Below are positions 33,094 through 45,899 of a DNA stretch of 64,000 nt, piece by piece. A program made the position numbers and the translations under genes. The notes beneath the pieces were generated by a model. The model made no database searches, was not told where the DNA came from, and saw only the letters and a list, made by a program, of their open reading frames with translations. Within the stretch, counting starts at the first letter, position 1. Each line of letters begins with the position of its first letter. Origin of the DNA: Megalopta genalis. Lineage: Eukaryota > Arthropoda > Insecta > Hymenoptera > Halictidae. The stretch covers positions 1,105,001 through 1,169,000 of the forward strand of contig NC_135020.1 of NCBI RefSeq assembly GCF_051020955.1, read 5' to 3'.

Positions 33094-34599
33094 TTCTTCT
33101 TGTTCTTGTTATTCTTTTTGTCCTTGTTGTTCTTGCTGTTGTTGTTCCCGTTGTTCTTGTTGTTGTTGTTCTTGCTGTTCTTGTTGATCTTGCTGTTCTT
33201 GTTGTTCGTGTTGTTCTTGTTGTTGATGTTGTGCTTGTTTTTGTTGTCCTTGTTGTTGTTTTTGTTCTTGCTGTTCTGGTTGTTGATGTTCTTGTTGTTC
33301 ATGTTGTTGTTGTTCTTGTTGTTCTTGATGTTCTTGTTGTTCTTGTTGTCGTTGTTGTTCTTGTTGTTCTTGTTGCTCTTGTTGCTCTTGTTGCTCTTGT
33401 TGCTCTTGTTGCTCTTGTTGCTCTTGTTGCTCTTGTTGCTCTTGTTGCTGTTGTTGTTCTTGTTGTTCTGGTTGTTGATGTTCTTGTTGTTCTTGTTGTT
33501 CTTGTTGTTCTTGTTGTTCTTGCTGTTCTTGCTGTTCATGTTGTTCTTGTTGTTCTTGTTGTTGTTGTTGTTGTTGTCCTTGTTGTTCTTGTTGTTCTTG
33601 TTGTTCTTGTTGTTCTTGTTGTTCTTGTTGTTCTTGTTGTTCTTGTTGTTGTTCTTGCTGTTCTTGTTCTTGTTGTTCTTGTGGTTCTTGTTGTTCTTGT
33701 TGTTCTTGTTGTTCTTATTGTTCTTGTTGTTCTTGTTGTTCTTGTTGTTCTTGTTGTTCTTGTTGTTCTTGTTGTTCTTGTTGTTCTTGTTGTTCTTGTT
33801 GTTCTTGTTGTTCTTGTTGTTCTTGTTGTTCTTGTTGTTCTTGTTGTTGTTGTTGTTCTTGTTGTTGTTCGTGTTGTTCTTGTTGTTGTTCTTGTTTTTG
33901 TTGTTGTTCTTGTTGTTCTTGTTGTTCTTGTTGTTCTTGTTGTTCTTGTTGTTCTTGTTGTTCTTGTTGTTCTTGTTGTTCTTGTTGTTCTTGTTGTTCT
34001 TGTTGTTCTTGTTGTTCTTGTTGTTCTTGTTGTTCTTGTTGTTCTTGTTGTTGTTGTTGTTCTTGTTGTTGTTCGTGTTGTTCTTGTTGTTGTTCTTGTT
34101 TTTGTTGTTCTTGTTGTTGTTGTTGTTCTTCCTGTTCTTGTTCTTGTTGTTCTTGTTGTTCTTGTTGTTCTCGTTGTTCTCGTTGTTCTCTTTGTTCTCG
34201 TTGTTCTCGTTGTTCTCGTTGTTCTTGTTGTTCTTGTTGTTCTTGTTGTTCTTGTTGTTCTTGTTGTTCTTGTTGTTCTTGTTGTTCTTGTTGTTCTTGT
34301 TGTTATTGTTGTTCTTGTTGTTCTTGTTGTTCTTGTTGTTCTTGTTGATCTTGTTGTTCTTGTTGTTCTTGTTGTTCTTGTTGCACTTGTTGTTCTTGTT
34401 GTTCTTGTTGTTCTTGTTGTTCTTGTTGTTGTTGTTGTTCTTCTTGTTGTTGTTCTAGTTGTCCTTGTTGTTGTTGTTCTGGTTGTTCTTGTTGTTCTTG
34501 TTGTTCTTGTTGTTGTTGTTCTAGTTGTTCTTGTTGTTGTTGTTCTGGTTGTTCTTGTTGTTCTTGTTGTTCCGGTTATTCATGTTGTTGTTCTTGTTT
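30897..34599. repeat. Phase segment VI, 3.7-kb unit copy 1
   Basis: The unit begins with the CCGGTTATTC block (30867) and contains the junction motif (31437), a CATGCGG block, the GGTAGATG block (32088-32115), CTAG sites at 32412, 32556 and 32847, CTC runs, the GATGTTGTGC block, two GTTCGTG motifs and the CTCTTTG CpG run. The next unit begins at 34572, so the unit length here is 3705 bp. Confidence 0.78.
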
Positions 34600-34600
34600 T

Positions 34601-35142
34601 TTGATGTTGTTCTTATTTTTGTTGTTGTTTTTGTTGTTTTTCTTGCTGTTCTTGTTCTTGTTGATCTTGTTGTTCTTGCTGTTCTTGTTGCTCTTGTTGC
34701 TCTTGTTGATCTTGTTGTTCTTGTTGTTCTTGTCGTTCTTGTTGCTCTTGTTGCTTTTGTTGCTCTTGTTGCTGTTGTTGTTCTTGTTGTTCTGGTTGTT
34801 GATGTTCTTGTTGTTCATGTTGTTGTTGATCTTGTTGTTCTTGTTGTTCTTGTTGTTCTTGTTGTTCTTGTTGTTCTTGTTGTTCTTGTTGTTTTTGTTG
34901 ATCTTGTTGTTCTTGTTGTTCTCGTTGTTCTTGTTGTCCTTGTTGTTCTTGTTGTTCTTGTTGTTCTTGTTGTTCTTGTTGTTCTTGTTGTTCTTGTTGT
35001 CCTTGTTGTTCTTGTTGTTTTTGCTGTTCATGTTGTTCTTGTTGTTCTTCTTGTTGTTGTTCTAGTTGTCTTTGTTGTTCTTGTTGTTGTTGTCCTTGTT
35101 GTTCTTGTTGTGCTTGTTGTTCTTGTTGATATTGTTGTTCTT

Positions 35143-35191
<49 letters not shown>

Positions 35192-37134
35192 TTGTTCTTG
35201 TTGTTCTTGTTGTTGTTGTTCATGCGGTTCTTGTTGTTGTTGCTCTTGCTGTTCTTGTTCTTGTTGTTGTTCTCGTTGATCTCGTTGTTCTCGTTGTTCT
35301 CGTTGTTCTTGCTGTTCTTTTTGTTCTTGTTGTTCTTGTTGTCCTTGTTGTTGTTGTTGCTGTTGTTGTTCTTGTTGTTCATGTTGTTGTTGTTCTGGTT
35401 GATGTTGTTGTTCTTGTTCTTGTTTTCCTTGTTGTTCTTGTTGTTCTTGTTGTTCTTGTTGTTCTTGTTGTTCTTGTTGTTCTTGTTGTTCTTGTTGTTC
35501 TTGTTGTTCTTGTTGTTCTTGTTGTTCTTGTTGTTCTTGTTGTTATTGTTGCTCTTGTTGCTCTTGTTGTTCTTGTTGTTCTTCTTGTTCTTGTTATTCT
35601 TTTTGTCCTTGTTGTTCTTGCTGTTGTTGTTCCCGTTGTTCTTGTTGTTGTTGTTCTTGTTGTTGTTGTTGTTGTTCTTGTTCTTGTTGTTCATGTTGTT
35701 GTGGTTCTGGTAGATGTTGTTGTTCTTGTGATTGTTGTTCTTGTTGCTCATGTTGTTCTTGTTGTTCTTGTTGTTCTTGTTGTTCTTGTTGTTCTTGTTG
35801 TTCTTGTTGTTGTTGTTGTTCTTGTTGTTGTTCGTGTTGTTCTTGTTGTTGTTCTTGTTGTTGTTGTTGTTCTTGTTGTTCTTGTTGTTCTTGTTGTTCT
35901 TGTTGTTCTTGTTGTTCTTGTTGTTCTTGTTGTTCTTGTTGTTCTTGTTGTTCTTGCTGTTCTTTCTGTTCATGTTGTTCTTGTTGTTCTTGTTGTTGTT
36001 GTTGTTGTCCTTGTTGTTCTTGTTGTTCTTGGTGTTCTTGTTGTTCTTGTTGTTCTAGTTGTTGTTGTTGTTGTTGTTCTTGTTGTTCTGGTTGTTGATG
36101 TTCTTGTTGTTCATGTTGTTGTTGTTCTTGATGTTCTTGTCGTTCTTGTTGATCTTGTTGTTCTTGTTGTTCTTGGTGTTCTTGTTGTTCTTGTTGTTCT
36201 AGTTGTTGTTGTTGTTGTTGTTCTTGTTGTTCTTGTTGTTCTTGTTGTTCTTGTTGTTCTTGTTGTTCTTGTTGTTGTTGTTGTTCTTGTTGTTGTTCGT
36301 GTTGTTCTTGTTGTTGTTCTTGTTGTTGTTGTTGTTCTTGTTGTTCTTGTTGTTCTTGTTGTTCTTGTTGTTCTTGTTGTTCTTGTTGTTCTTGCTGTTC
36401 TTTCTGTTCATGTTGTTCTTGTTGTTCTTGTTGTTGTTGTTGTTGTCCTTGTTGTTCTTGTTGTTCTTGGTGTTCTTGTTGTTCTTGTTGTTCTAGTTGT
36501 TGTTGTTGTTGTTGTTCTTGTTGTTCTGGTTGTTGATGTTCTTGTTGTTCATGTTGTTGTTGTTCTTGATGTTCTTGTCGTTCTTGTTGATCTTGTTGTT
36601 CTTGTTGTTCTTGGTGTTCTTGTTGTTCTTGTTGTTCTAGTTGTTGTTGTTGTTGTTGTTCTTGTTGTTCTTGTTGCTCTTGTTGCTCTTGTTGCTCTTG
36701 TTGTTCTTGTTGCTCTTGTTGCTCTTGTTGCTCTTGTTGCTCTTGTTGCTCTTGTTGCTCTTGTTGCTGTTGTTGCTGTTGTTGTCCTGGTTGTTGATGT
36801 TCTTGTTGTTCATGTTGTTGTTGTTCTTTTTGTTGTTGTTGTTGTTGTTCTTGGTCTTGTTGATCTTGTTGTTCTTGACGTTCTTGTTGTTCTTGTTGTT
36901 CTTGGTGTTCTTGTTGTTCTTGTTGTTCTAGTTGTTGTTGTTGTTGTTGTTGTTGTACTCGTTGTTCTCGTTGTTCTTGTTGTTCTTTTTGTTCTTGTTG
37001 TTCTTGTTGTCCTTGTTGTTGTTGTTGCTGTTGTTATTCTTGTTGTTCATGTTGTTGTTGTTCTGGTTGATGTTGTTGTTCTTGTTCTTGTTTTTCTTGT
37101 TTTTCTTGTTGTTCTTGTTGTTCTTATTGTTCTT

Positions 37135-37165
<31 letters not shown>

Positions 37166-38663
37166 TTCTTCTTGTTCTTGTTATTCTTTTTGTCCTTGTT
37201 GTTCTTGCTGTTGTTGTTCCCGTTGTTCTTGTTGTTGTTGTTCTTGCTGTTCTTGTTGATCTTGCTGTTCTTGTTGTTCGTGTTGTTCTTGTTGTTGATG
37301 TTGTGCTTGTTTTTGTTGTCCTTGTTGTTGTTTTTGTTCTTGCTGTTCTGGTTGTTGATGTTCTTGTTGTTCATGTTGTTGTTGTTCTTGTTGTTCTTGA
37401 TGTTCTTGTTGTTCTTGTTGTCGTTGTTGTTCTTGTTGTTCTTGTTGCTCTTGTTGCTCTTGTTGCTCTTGTTGCTCTTGTTGCTCTTGTTGCTCTTGTT
37501 GCTCTTGTTGCTCTTGTTGCTGTTGTTGTTCTTGTTGTTCTGGTTGTTGATGTTCTTGTTGTTCTTGTTGTTCTTGTTGTTCTTGTTGTTCTTGCTGTTC
37601 TTGCTGTTCATGTTGTTCTTGTTGTTCTTGTTGTTGTTGTTGTTGTTGTCCTTGTTGTTCTTGTTGTTCTTGTTGTTCTTGTTGTTCTTGTTGTTCTTGT
37701 TGTTCTTGTTGTTCTTGTTGTTGTTCTTGCTGTTCTTGTTCTTGTTGTTCTTGTGGTTCTTGTTGTTCTTGTTGTTCTTGTTGTTCTTGTTGTTCTTGTT
37801 GTTCTTGTTGTTCTTGTTGTTCTTGTTGTTCTTGTTGTTCTTGTTGTTCTTGTTGTTCTTGTTGTTCTTGTTGTTCTTGTTGTTCTTGTTGTTCTTGTTG
37901 TTCCTGTTGTTGTTGTTGTTCTTGTTGTTGTTCGTGTTGTTCTTGTTGTTGTTCTTGTTTTTGTTGTTGTTCTTGTTGTTCTTGTTGTTCTTGTTGTTCT
38001 TGTTGTTCTTGTTGTTCTTGTTGTTCTTGTTGTTCTTGTTGTTCTTGTTGTTCTTGTTGTTCTTGTTGTTCTTGTTGTTCTTGTTGTTCTTGTTGTTCTT
38101 GTTGTTCTTGTTGTTGTTGTTGTTCTTGTTGTTGTTCGTGTTGTTCTTGTTGTTGTTCTTGTTTTTGTTGTTCTTGTTGTTGTTGTTGTTCTTCCTGTTC
38201 TTGTTCTTGTTGTTCTTGTTGTTCTTGTTGTTCTCGTTGTTCTCGTTGTTCTCTTTGTTCTCGTTGTTCTCGTTGTTCTCGTTGTTCTTGTTGTTCTTGT
38301 TGTTCTTGTTGTTCTTGTTGTTCTTGTTGTTCTTGTTGTTCTTGTTGTTCTTGTTGTTCTTGTTGTTATTGTTGTTCTTGTTGTTCTTGTTGTTCTTGTT
38401 GTTCTTGTTGATCTTGTTGTTCTTGTTGTTCTTGTTGTTCTTGTTGCACTTGTTGTTCTTGTTGTTCTTGTTGTTCTTGTTGTTCTTGTTGTTGTTGTTG
38501 TTCTTCTTGTTGTTGTTCTAGTTGTCCTTGTTGTTGTTGTTCTGGTTGTTCTTGTTGTTCTTGTTGTTCTTGTTGTTGTTGTTCTAGTTGTTCTTGTTGT
38601 TGTTGTTCTGGTTGTTCTTGTTGTTCTTGTTGTTCCGGTTATTCATGTTGTTGTTCTTGTTTT
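34601..38663. repeat. Phase segment VI, 3.7-kb unit copy 2
   Basis: This is the same order of landmarks as the unit before, 4064 bp long. The extra length comes mainly from a local duplication of about 440 bp: the stretch from CTAG at 36055 to CTAG at 36195 and its right flank occurs again at 36493-36633. The phase is one base later than in the previous unit because the TTTGATG break lies at its start. Confidence 0.78.
36055..36640. repeat. Local duplication inside the 4.06-kb unit
   Basis: The stretch with GGTTGTTGATG, CATG, GATG, TCG, GATC and GGTG between two CTAG sites occurs at 36055-36198 and again at 36493-36636. Between them, at 36199-36492, lies a second copy of the GTTCGTG, CTTTCTG and GTCC stretch also found at 35800-36054. 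The 30.9-kb unit has these only once. Confidence 0.7.
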
Positions 38664-39142
38664 TTGATGTTGTTCTTATTTTTGTTGTTGTTTTTGTTGT
38701 TTTTCTTGCTGTTCTTGTTCTTGTTGATCTTGTTGTTCTTGCTGTTCTTGTTGCTCTTGTTGCTCTTGTTGATCTTGTTGTTCTTGTTGTTCTTGTCGTT
38801 CTTGTTGCTCTTGTTGCTTTTGTTGCTCTTGTTGCTGTTGTTGTTCTTGTTGTTCTGGTTGTTGATGTTCTTGTTGTTCATGTTGTTGTTGATCTTGTTG
38901 TTCTTGTTGTTCTTGTTGTTCTTGTTGTTCTTGGTGTTCTTGTTGTTCTTGTTGTTCTTGTTGTTCTAGTTGTTGTTGTTGTTGTTCTTGTTGTTGTTCT
39001 TGTTGTTCTTCTTGTTGTTCTTGTTGTTCTTGTTCTCCTTCTTGTTGTTCTTGTTGTTCTTCTTGTTGTTCTTGTTGTTGTTGTTGTTCTTGCTGTTCTT
39101 GTTGTAGTTGTTGTTGCTGTCCTTGTTATTGTTGTAGTTCTT

Positions 39143-39173
<31 letters not shown>

Positions 39174-39442
39174 TTCTTGTTGTTCTTGTTGTTTTTGTTG
39201 ATCTTGTTGTTCTTGTTGTTCTCGTTGTTCTTGTTGTCCTTGTTGTTCTTGTTGTTCTTGTTGTTCTTGTTGTTCTTGTTGTTCTTGTTGTTCTTGTTGT
39301 CCTTGTTGTTCTTGTTGTTTTTGCTGTTCATGTTGTTCTTGTTGTTCTTCTTGTTGTTGTTCTAGTTGTCTTTGTTGTTCTTGTTGTTGTTGTCCTTGTT
39401 GTTCTTGTTGTGCTTGTTGTTCTTGTTGATATTGTTGTTCTT

Positions 39443-39491
<49 letters not shown>

Positions 39492-39604
39492 TTGTTCTTG
39501 TTGTTCTTGTTGTTGTTGTTCATGCGGTTCTTGTTGTTGTTGCTCTTGCTGTTCTTGTTCTTGTTGTTGTTCTCGTTGATCTCGTTGTTCTCGTTGTTCT
39601 CGTT

Positions 39605-39960
39605 GTTCTTGCTGTTCTTTTTGTTCTTGTTGTTCTTGTTGTCCTTGTTGTTGTTGTTGCTGTTGTTGTTCTTGTTGTTCATGTTGTTGTTGTTCTGGTT
39701 GATGTTGTTGTTCTTGTTCTTGTTTTCCTTGTTGTTCTTGTTGTTCTTGTTGTTCTTGTTGTTCTTGTTGTTCTTGTTGTTCTTGCTGTTCTTTTTGTTC
39801 TTGTTGTTCTTGTTGTCCTTGTTGTTGTTGTTGCTGTTGTTGTTCTTGTTGTTCATGTTGTTGTTGTTCTGGTTGATGTTGTTGTTCTTGTTCTTGTTTT
39901 CCTTGTTGTTCTTGTTGTTCTTGTTGTTCTTGTTGTTCTTGTTGTTCTTGTTGTTCTTGT
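39605..39960. repeat. Short tandem duplication near 39.7 kb
   Basis: The stretch GCTGTTCTTTTTG, GTCC, GCTG, CATG, GGTTGATG and GTTTTCC appears at about 39610-39730 and again at about 39785-39905. The equivalent 31.7 and 35.3 kb copies have it once, so this is a private duplication of about 175 bp. Confidence 0.75.
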
Positions 39961-41191
39961 TGTTCTTGTTGTTCTTGTTGTTCTTGTTGTTCTTGTTGTT
40001 CTTGTTGTTCTTGTTGTTCTTGTTGTTCTTGTTGTTATTGTTGCTCTTGTTGCTCTTGTTGTTCTTGTTGTTCTTCTTGTTCTTGTTATTCTTTTTGTCC
40101 TTGTTGTTCTTGCTGTTGTTGTTCCCGTTGTTCTTGTTGTTGTTGTTCTTGTTGTTGTTGTTGTTGTTCTTGTTCTTGTTGTTCATGTTGTTGTGGTTCT
40201 GGTAGATGTTGTTGTTCTTGTGATTGTTGTTCTTGTTGCTCATGTTGTTCTTGTTGTTCTTGTTGTTCTTGTTGTTCTTGTTGTTCTTGTTGTTCTTGTT
40301 GTTGTTGTTGTTCTTGTTGTTGTTCGTGTTGTTCTTGTTGTTGTTCTTGTTGTTGTTGTTGTTCTTGTTGTTCTTGTTGTTCTTGTTGTTCTTGTTGTTC
40401 TTGTTGTTCTTGTTGTTCTTGTTGTTCTTGTTGTTCTTGTTGTTCTTGCTGTTCTTTCTGTTCATGTTGTTCTTGTTGTTCTTGTTGTTGTTGTTGTTGT
40501 CCTTGTTGTTCTTGTTGTTCTTGGTGTTCTTGTTGTTCTTGTTGTTCTAGTTGTTGTTGTTGTTGTTGTTCTTGTTGTTCTGGTTGTTGATGTTCTTGTT
40601 GTTCATGTTGTTGTTGTTCTTGATGTTCTTGTCGTTCTTGTTGATCTTGTTGTTCTTGTTGTTCTTGGTGTTCTTGTTGTTCTTGTTGTTCTAGTTGTTG
40701 TTGTTGTTGTTGTTCTTGTTGTTCTTGTTGCTCTTGTTGCTCTTGTTGCTCTTGTTGTTCTTGTTGCTCTTGTTGCTCTTGTTGCTCTTGTTGCTCTTGT
40801 TGCTCTTGTTGCTGTTGTTGCTGTTGTTGTCCTGGTTGTTGATGTTCTTGTTGTTCATGTTGTTGTTGTTCTTTTTGTTGTTGTTGTTGTTGTTCTTGGT
40901 CTTGTTGATCTTGTTGTTCTTGACGTTCTTGTTGTTCTTGTTGTTCTTGGTGTTCTTGTTGTTCTTGTTGTTCTAGTTGTTGTTGTTGTTGTTGTTGTTG
41001 TTGTACTCGTTGTTCTCGTTGTTCTCGTTGTTCTTGTTGTTCTTTTTGTTGTTGTTGTTCTTGTTGTCCTTGTTGTTGTTGTTGCTGTTGTTATTCTTGT
41101 TGTTCATGTTGTTGTTGTTCTGGTTGATGTTGTTGTTCTTGTTCTTGTTTTTCTTGTTTTTCTTGTTGTTCTTGTTGTTCTTATTGTTCTT

Positions 41192-41222
<31 letters not shown>

Positions 41223-43156
41223 TTCTTCTTGTTCTTGTTATTCTTTTTGTCCTTGTTGTTCTTGCTGTTGTTGTTCCCGTTGTTCTTGTTGTTGTTGTTC
41301 TTGCTGTTCTTGTTGATCTTGCTGTTCTTGTTGTTCGTGTTGTTCTTGTTGTTGATGTTGTGCTTGTTTTTGTTGTCCTTGTTGTTGTTTTTGTTCTTGC
41401 TGTTCTGGTTGTTGATGTTCTTGTTGTTCATGTTGTTGTTGTTCTTGTTGTTCTTGATGTTCTTGTTGTTCTTGTTGTCGTTGTTGTTCTTGTTGTTCTT
41501 GTTGCTCTTGTTGCTCTTGTTGCTCTTGTTGCTCTTGTTGCTCTTGTTGCTCTTGTTGCTCTTGTTGCTCTTGTTGCTGTTGTTGTTCTTGTTGTTCTGG
41601 TTGTTGATGTTCTTGTTGTTCTTGTTGTTCTTGTTGTTCTTGTTGTTCTTGCTGTTCTTGCTGTTCATGTTGTTCTTGTTGTTCTTGTTGTTGTTGTTGT
41701 TGTTGTCCTTGTTGTTCTTGTTGTTCTTGTTGTTCTTGTTGTTCTTGTTGTTCTTGTTGTTCTTGTTGTTGTTCTTGCTGTTCTTGTTCTTGTTGTTCTT
41801 GTTGTTCTTGTGGTTTTTGTTGTTCTTGTTGTTCTTGTTGTTCTTGTTGTTCTTGTTGTTCTTGTTGTTCTTGTTGTTCTTGTTGTTCTTGTTGTTCTTG
41901 TTGTTCTTGTTGTTCTTGTTGTTCTTGTTGTTCTTGTTGTTCTTGTTGTTCTTGTTGTTCTTGTTGTTCTTGTTGTTCTTGTTGTTGTTGTTGTTCTTGT
42001 TGTTGTTCGTGTTGTTCTTGTTGTTGTTCTTGTTTTTGTTGTTGTTCTTGTTGTTCTTGTTGTTCTTGTTGTTCTTGTTGTTCTTGTTGTTCTTGTTGTT
42101 CTTGTTGTTCTTGTTGTTCTTGTTGTTCTTGTTGTTCTTGTTGTTCTTGTTGTTCTTGTTGTTCTTGTTGTTGTTGTTGTTCTTGTTGTTGTTCGTGTTG
42201 TTCTTGTTGTTGTTCTTGTTTTTGTTGTTCTTGTTGTTGTTGTTGTTCTTCCTGTTCTTGTTCTTGTTGTTCTTGTTGTTCTTGTTGTTCTCGTTGTTCT
42301 CGTTGTTCTCTTTGTTCTCGTTGTTCTCGTTGTTCTCGTTGTTCTTGTTGTTCTTGTTGTTCTTGTTGTTCTTGTTGTTCTTGTTGTTCTTGTTGTTCTT
42401 GTTGTTATTGTTGTTCTTGTTGTTATTGTTGTTCTTGTTGTTCTTGTTGTTCTTGTTGTTCTTGTTGTTCTTGTTGATCTTGTTGTTCTTGTTGTTCTTG
42501 TTGTTCTTGTTGCACTTGTTGTTCTTGTTGTTCTTGTCGTTCTTGTTGCTCTTGTTGCTTTTGTTGCTCTTGTTGCTGTTGTTGTTCTTGTTGTTCTGGT
42601 TGTTGATGTTCTTGTTGTTCATGTTGTTGTTGATCTTGTTGTTCTTGTTGTTCTTGTTGTTCTTGTTGTTCTTGGTGTTCTTGTTGTTCTTGTTGTTCTT
42701 GTTGTTCTAGTTGTTGTTGTTGTTGTTCTTGTTGTTGTTCTTGTTGTTCTTCTTGTTGTTCTTGTTGTTCTTGTTCTCCTTCTTGTTGTTCTTGTTGTTC
42801 TTCTTGTTGTTCTTGTTGTTGTTGTTGTTCTTGCTGTTCTTGTTGTAGTTGTTGTTGCTGTCCTTGTTATTGTTGTAGTTCTTGTTGTTCTTGTTGTTCT
42901 TGTTGTTCTTGTTGTTCATGTTGTTTTTGTTGATCTTGTTGTTCTTGTTGTTCTTGTTGTTCTTGTTGTTCTTCTTGCTGTTCTGGTTGTTCTTGTGGTT
43001 CTCGTTGTTCTCGTTGTTCTCGTTGTTCTCGTTGTTCTCGTTGTTCTCGTTGTTCTCGTTGTTCTTGTTGTTCTTGTTGTTCTTGTTGTTCTTGTTGTTC
43101 TTGTTGTTCTTGTTGTTCTTGTTGTTCTTGTTGTTCTTGTTGTTATTGTTGCTCTT

Positions 43157-43187
<31 letters not shown>

Positions 43188-43444
43188 TTGTTCTTGTTGT
43201 TCTTGTTTTTGTTGTTCTTGTTGTTGTTGTTCTTGTCGTTGTGGTTCTTGTTGTTCCTGTTGTTGTTGTTGTTCTTGTTGTTCTTGTTGTTGTTGTTCAT
43301 GCGGTTCTTGTTGTTGTTGCTCTTGCTGTTCTTGTTCTTCTTGTCCTTGTTGTTCTTTCTGTTCTTGTTGTTGTTGTTATTGTTGTTGTTGTTGTTGTTG
43401 TTGTTCTTGTTGTTCTTGTTGTTCTTGTTGATCTTGTTGTTCTT

Positions 43445-43475
<31 letters not shown>

Positions 43476-43494
43476 ATCTTGTTGTTCTTGTTGT

Positions 43495-43636
43495 TCTTGT
43501 TGCTCTTGTTGCTCTTGTTGCTCTTGTTGCTCTTGTTGCTCTTGTTGCTCTTGTTGTTCTTGTTGCTCTTGTTGCTCTTGTTGCTCTTGTTGCTCTTGTT
43601 GCTCTTGTTGCTCTTGTTGCTCTTGTTGCTCTTGTT
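43495..43636. repeat. TTGTTGCTC run, about 15 units
   Basis: CTC replaces TTC in nearly every 9-bp unit (one TTC unit near 43558). The run ends in TTGCTGTTGTTG and a GATTGTTGATG motif. Its duplicate lies at 53934-54074. Shorter runs lie at 28450-28515, 29488-29586, 33370-33450, 37440-37522, 41505-41580 and 48265-48378. In the - strand Gln/Glu frame the change is GAA to GAG, which is silent. Confidence 0.85.
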
Positions 43637-44399
43637 GCTGTTGTTGTTCTTGTTGTTCTGATTGTTGATGTTCTTGTTGTTCATGTTGTTGTTGTTCTTG
43701 TTGTTCTTGTTGTTCTTGTTGTTCTTGTTGTTCTTGTTGTTCTTGTTGTTCTTGTTGTTCTTGTTGTCCTTGTTGTTCTGGTTGTTGATGTTCTTGTTGT
43801 TCATGTTGTTGTTGTTCTTGTTGTTCTGGTTGTTGATGTTCTTGTTGTTCATGTTGTTGTTGTTCTTTTTGTTCTTGTTGATGTTGTTGTTGTTGTTGTT
43901 CTGGTTGTTGATGATCTTGTTGTTCATGTTGTTGTTGTTCTTGATGTTCTTGTTGTTCTTGTTGTTCTTATTGTTCTTGGTGTTCTTGTTTTTCTTGTTG
44001 TTCTAGTTGTTGTTGTTGTTGTTGTTGTTCTTGTTGTTGTTCTCGTTGATCTCGTTGTTCTCGTTGTTCTCATTGTTCTTGCTGTTCTTTTTGTTCTTGT
44101 TGTTCTTGTTGTCCTTGTTGTTGTTGTTGCTGTTGTTGTTCTTGTTGTTCATGTTGTTGTTGTTCTGGTTGATGTTGTTGTTCTTGTTCTTGTTTTCCTT
44201 GTTGTTCTTGTTGTTCTTGTTGTTCTTGTTGTTCTTGTTGTTCTTGTTGTTCTTGTTGTTCTTGTTGTTATTGTTGCTCTTGTTGCTCTTGTTGTTCTTG
44301 TTGTTCTTCTTGTTCTTGTTATTCTTTTTGTCCTTGTTGTTCTTGCTGTTGTTGTTCCCGTTGTTCTTGTTGTTGTTGTTCTTGTTGTTGTTGTTGTTG

Positions 44400-44460
44400 T
44401 TCTTGTTCTTGTTGTTCATGTTGTTGTGGTTCTGGTAGATGTTGTTGTTCTTGTGATTGT
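44400..44460. repeat. GTGGTTCTGGTAGATG block
   Basis: The motif CATGTTGTGG-TTCTGGTAGATG is followed by GTTGTTCTTG. Copies lie near 6047, 32073, 35689, 40187, 44419, 45512, 54856, 55949 and 60330. It is one of the few blocks with two A within six bases on the + strand. In the copies at 32.1, 35.7, 40.2, 44.4 and 54.9 kb it is followed by TTGTGATTG. Confidence 0.7.
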
Positions 44461-44720
44461 TGTTCTTGTTGCTCATGTTGTTCTTGTTGTTCTTGCTGTT
44501 GTTGCTCATGTTTTTCTTGTTGTTCTTGTTGTTCTTGCTGTTGTTGTTCCTGTTGTTCTTGTTGTTGTTGATGTTGTTGTTGTTCTTGCTGTTCTTGTTG
44601 TTGTTGTTCTTGCTGTTCTTGTTCTTGTTGCTCTTGTTGTTCTTGTTGTTCTTGTTGTTCTTGTTGTTCTTGTTGCTCTTGCTGTTCTTGTTCTTGTTGT
44701 CCTTGTTGTTCTTTCTGTTC

Positions 44721-44752
<32 letters not shown>

Positions 44753-45556
44753 GCTGTTGTTGTTGTTGTTCTTGTTGTTGTTCTTGTTGTTCTTGTTGAT
44801 CTTGTTGTTCTTGTTGTTCTTGGTGTTCTTGTTGTTCTTGTTGTTCTTGTTGTTCTAGTTGTTGTTGTTGTTGTTGTTGTTGTTGTTCTTGTTGTTCTTG
44901 TTGTTCTTGTTGCTCTTGTTGCTCTTGTTGCTCTTGTTGCTCTTGTTGCTCTTGTTGCTGTTGTTGTTCTGGTTGTTGATGTTCTTGTTGTTTATGTTGT
45001 TGTTGTTCTTTTTGTTGTTGTTGTTGTTGTTGTTGTTGTTCTTGGTCTTGTTGTTCTTGTTGTTCTTGATGTTCTTGTTGTTCTTGTTGTTCTTGTTGTT
45101 CTTGTTGTCCTTGTTGTTCTTGGTGTTCTTGTTGTTCTTGTTGTTCTAGTTGTTGTTGTTGTTGTTGTTGTTCTTGTTGTTGTTCTCGTTGTTCTCGTTG
45201 TTCTCGTTGTTCTCGTTGTTCTTGTTGTTCTTTTTGTTCTTGTTGTTCTTGTTGTCCTTGTTGCTGTTGTTGCTGTTGTTGTTCTTGTTGTTCATGTTGT
45301 TGTTGTTCTGGTTGATGTTGTTGTTCTTGTTCTTGTTTTTCTTGTTGTTCTTGTTGTTCTTGTTGTTCTTGTTGCTCTTGTTGCTCTTGTTCTTCTTGTT
45401 GTTCTTCTTGTTCTTGTTATTCTTTTTGTCCTTGTTGTTCTTGCTGTTGTTGTTCACGTTGTTCTTGTTGTTGTTGTTCTTGTTGTTGTTGTTGTTGTTC
45501 TTGTTCTTGCTGTTCATGTTGTTGTGGTTCTGGTAGATGTTGTTGTTCTGGTTCTT

Positions 45557-45587
<31 letters not shown>

Positions 45588-45868
45588 TGCTTGTTGTTCT
45601 TGTTGTTCTTGTTGTTCTTGTTGTTCTTGTTGTTCTTGTTGTTCTTGTTGTTCTTGTTGTTCTTGTTGTTCTTGTTGTTCTTGTTGTTCTTGTTGTTCTT
45701 GTTGTTCTTGTTGTTCTTGTTGTTCTTGTTGTTCTTGTTGTTCTTGTTGTTCTTGTTGTTCTTGTTGTTCTTGTTGTTCTTGTTGTCCTTGCTGTTGTTC
45801 TTGTTGTTGTTGTCCTTGTTGTTCTTGTTGTTGTTGTCCTTGTTGTTCTTGTTGATCTTGTTGTTCTT

Positions 45869-45899
<31 letters not shown>

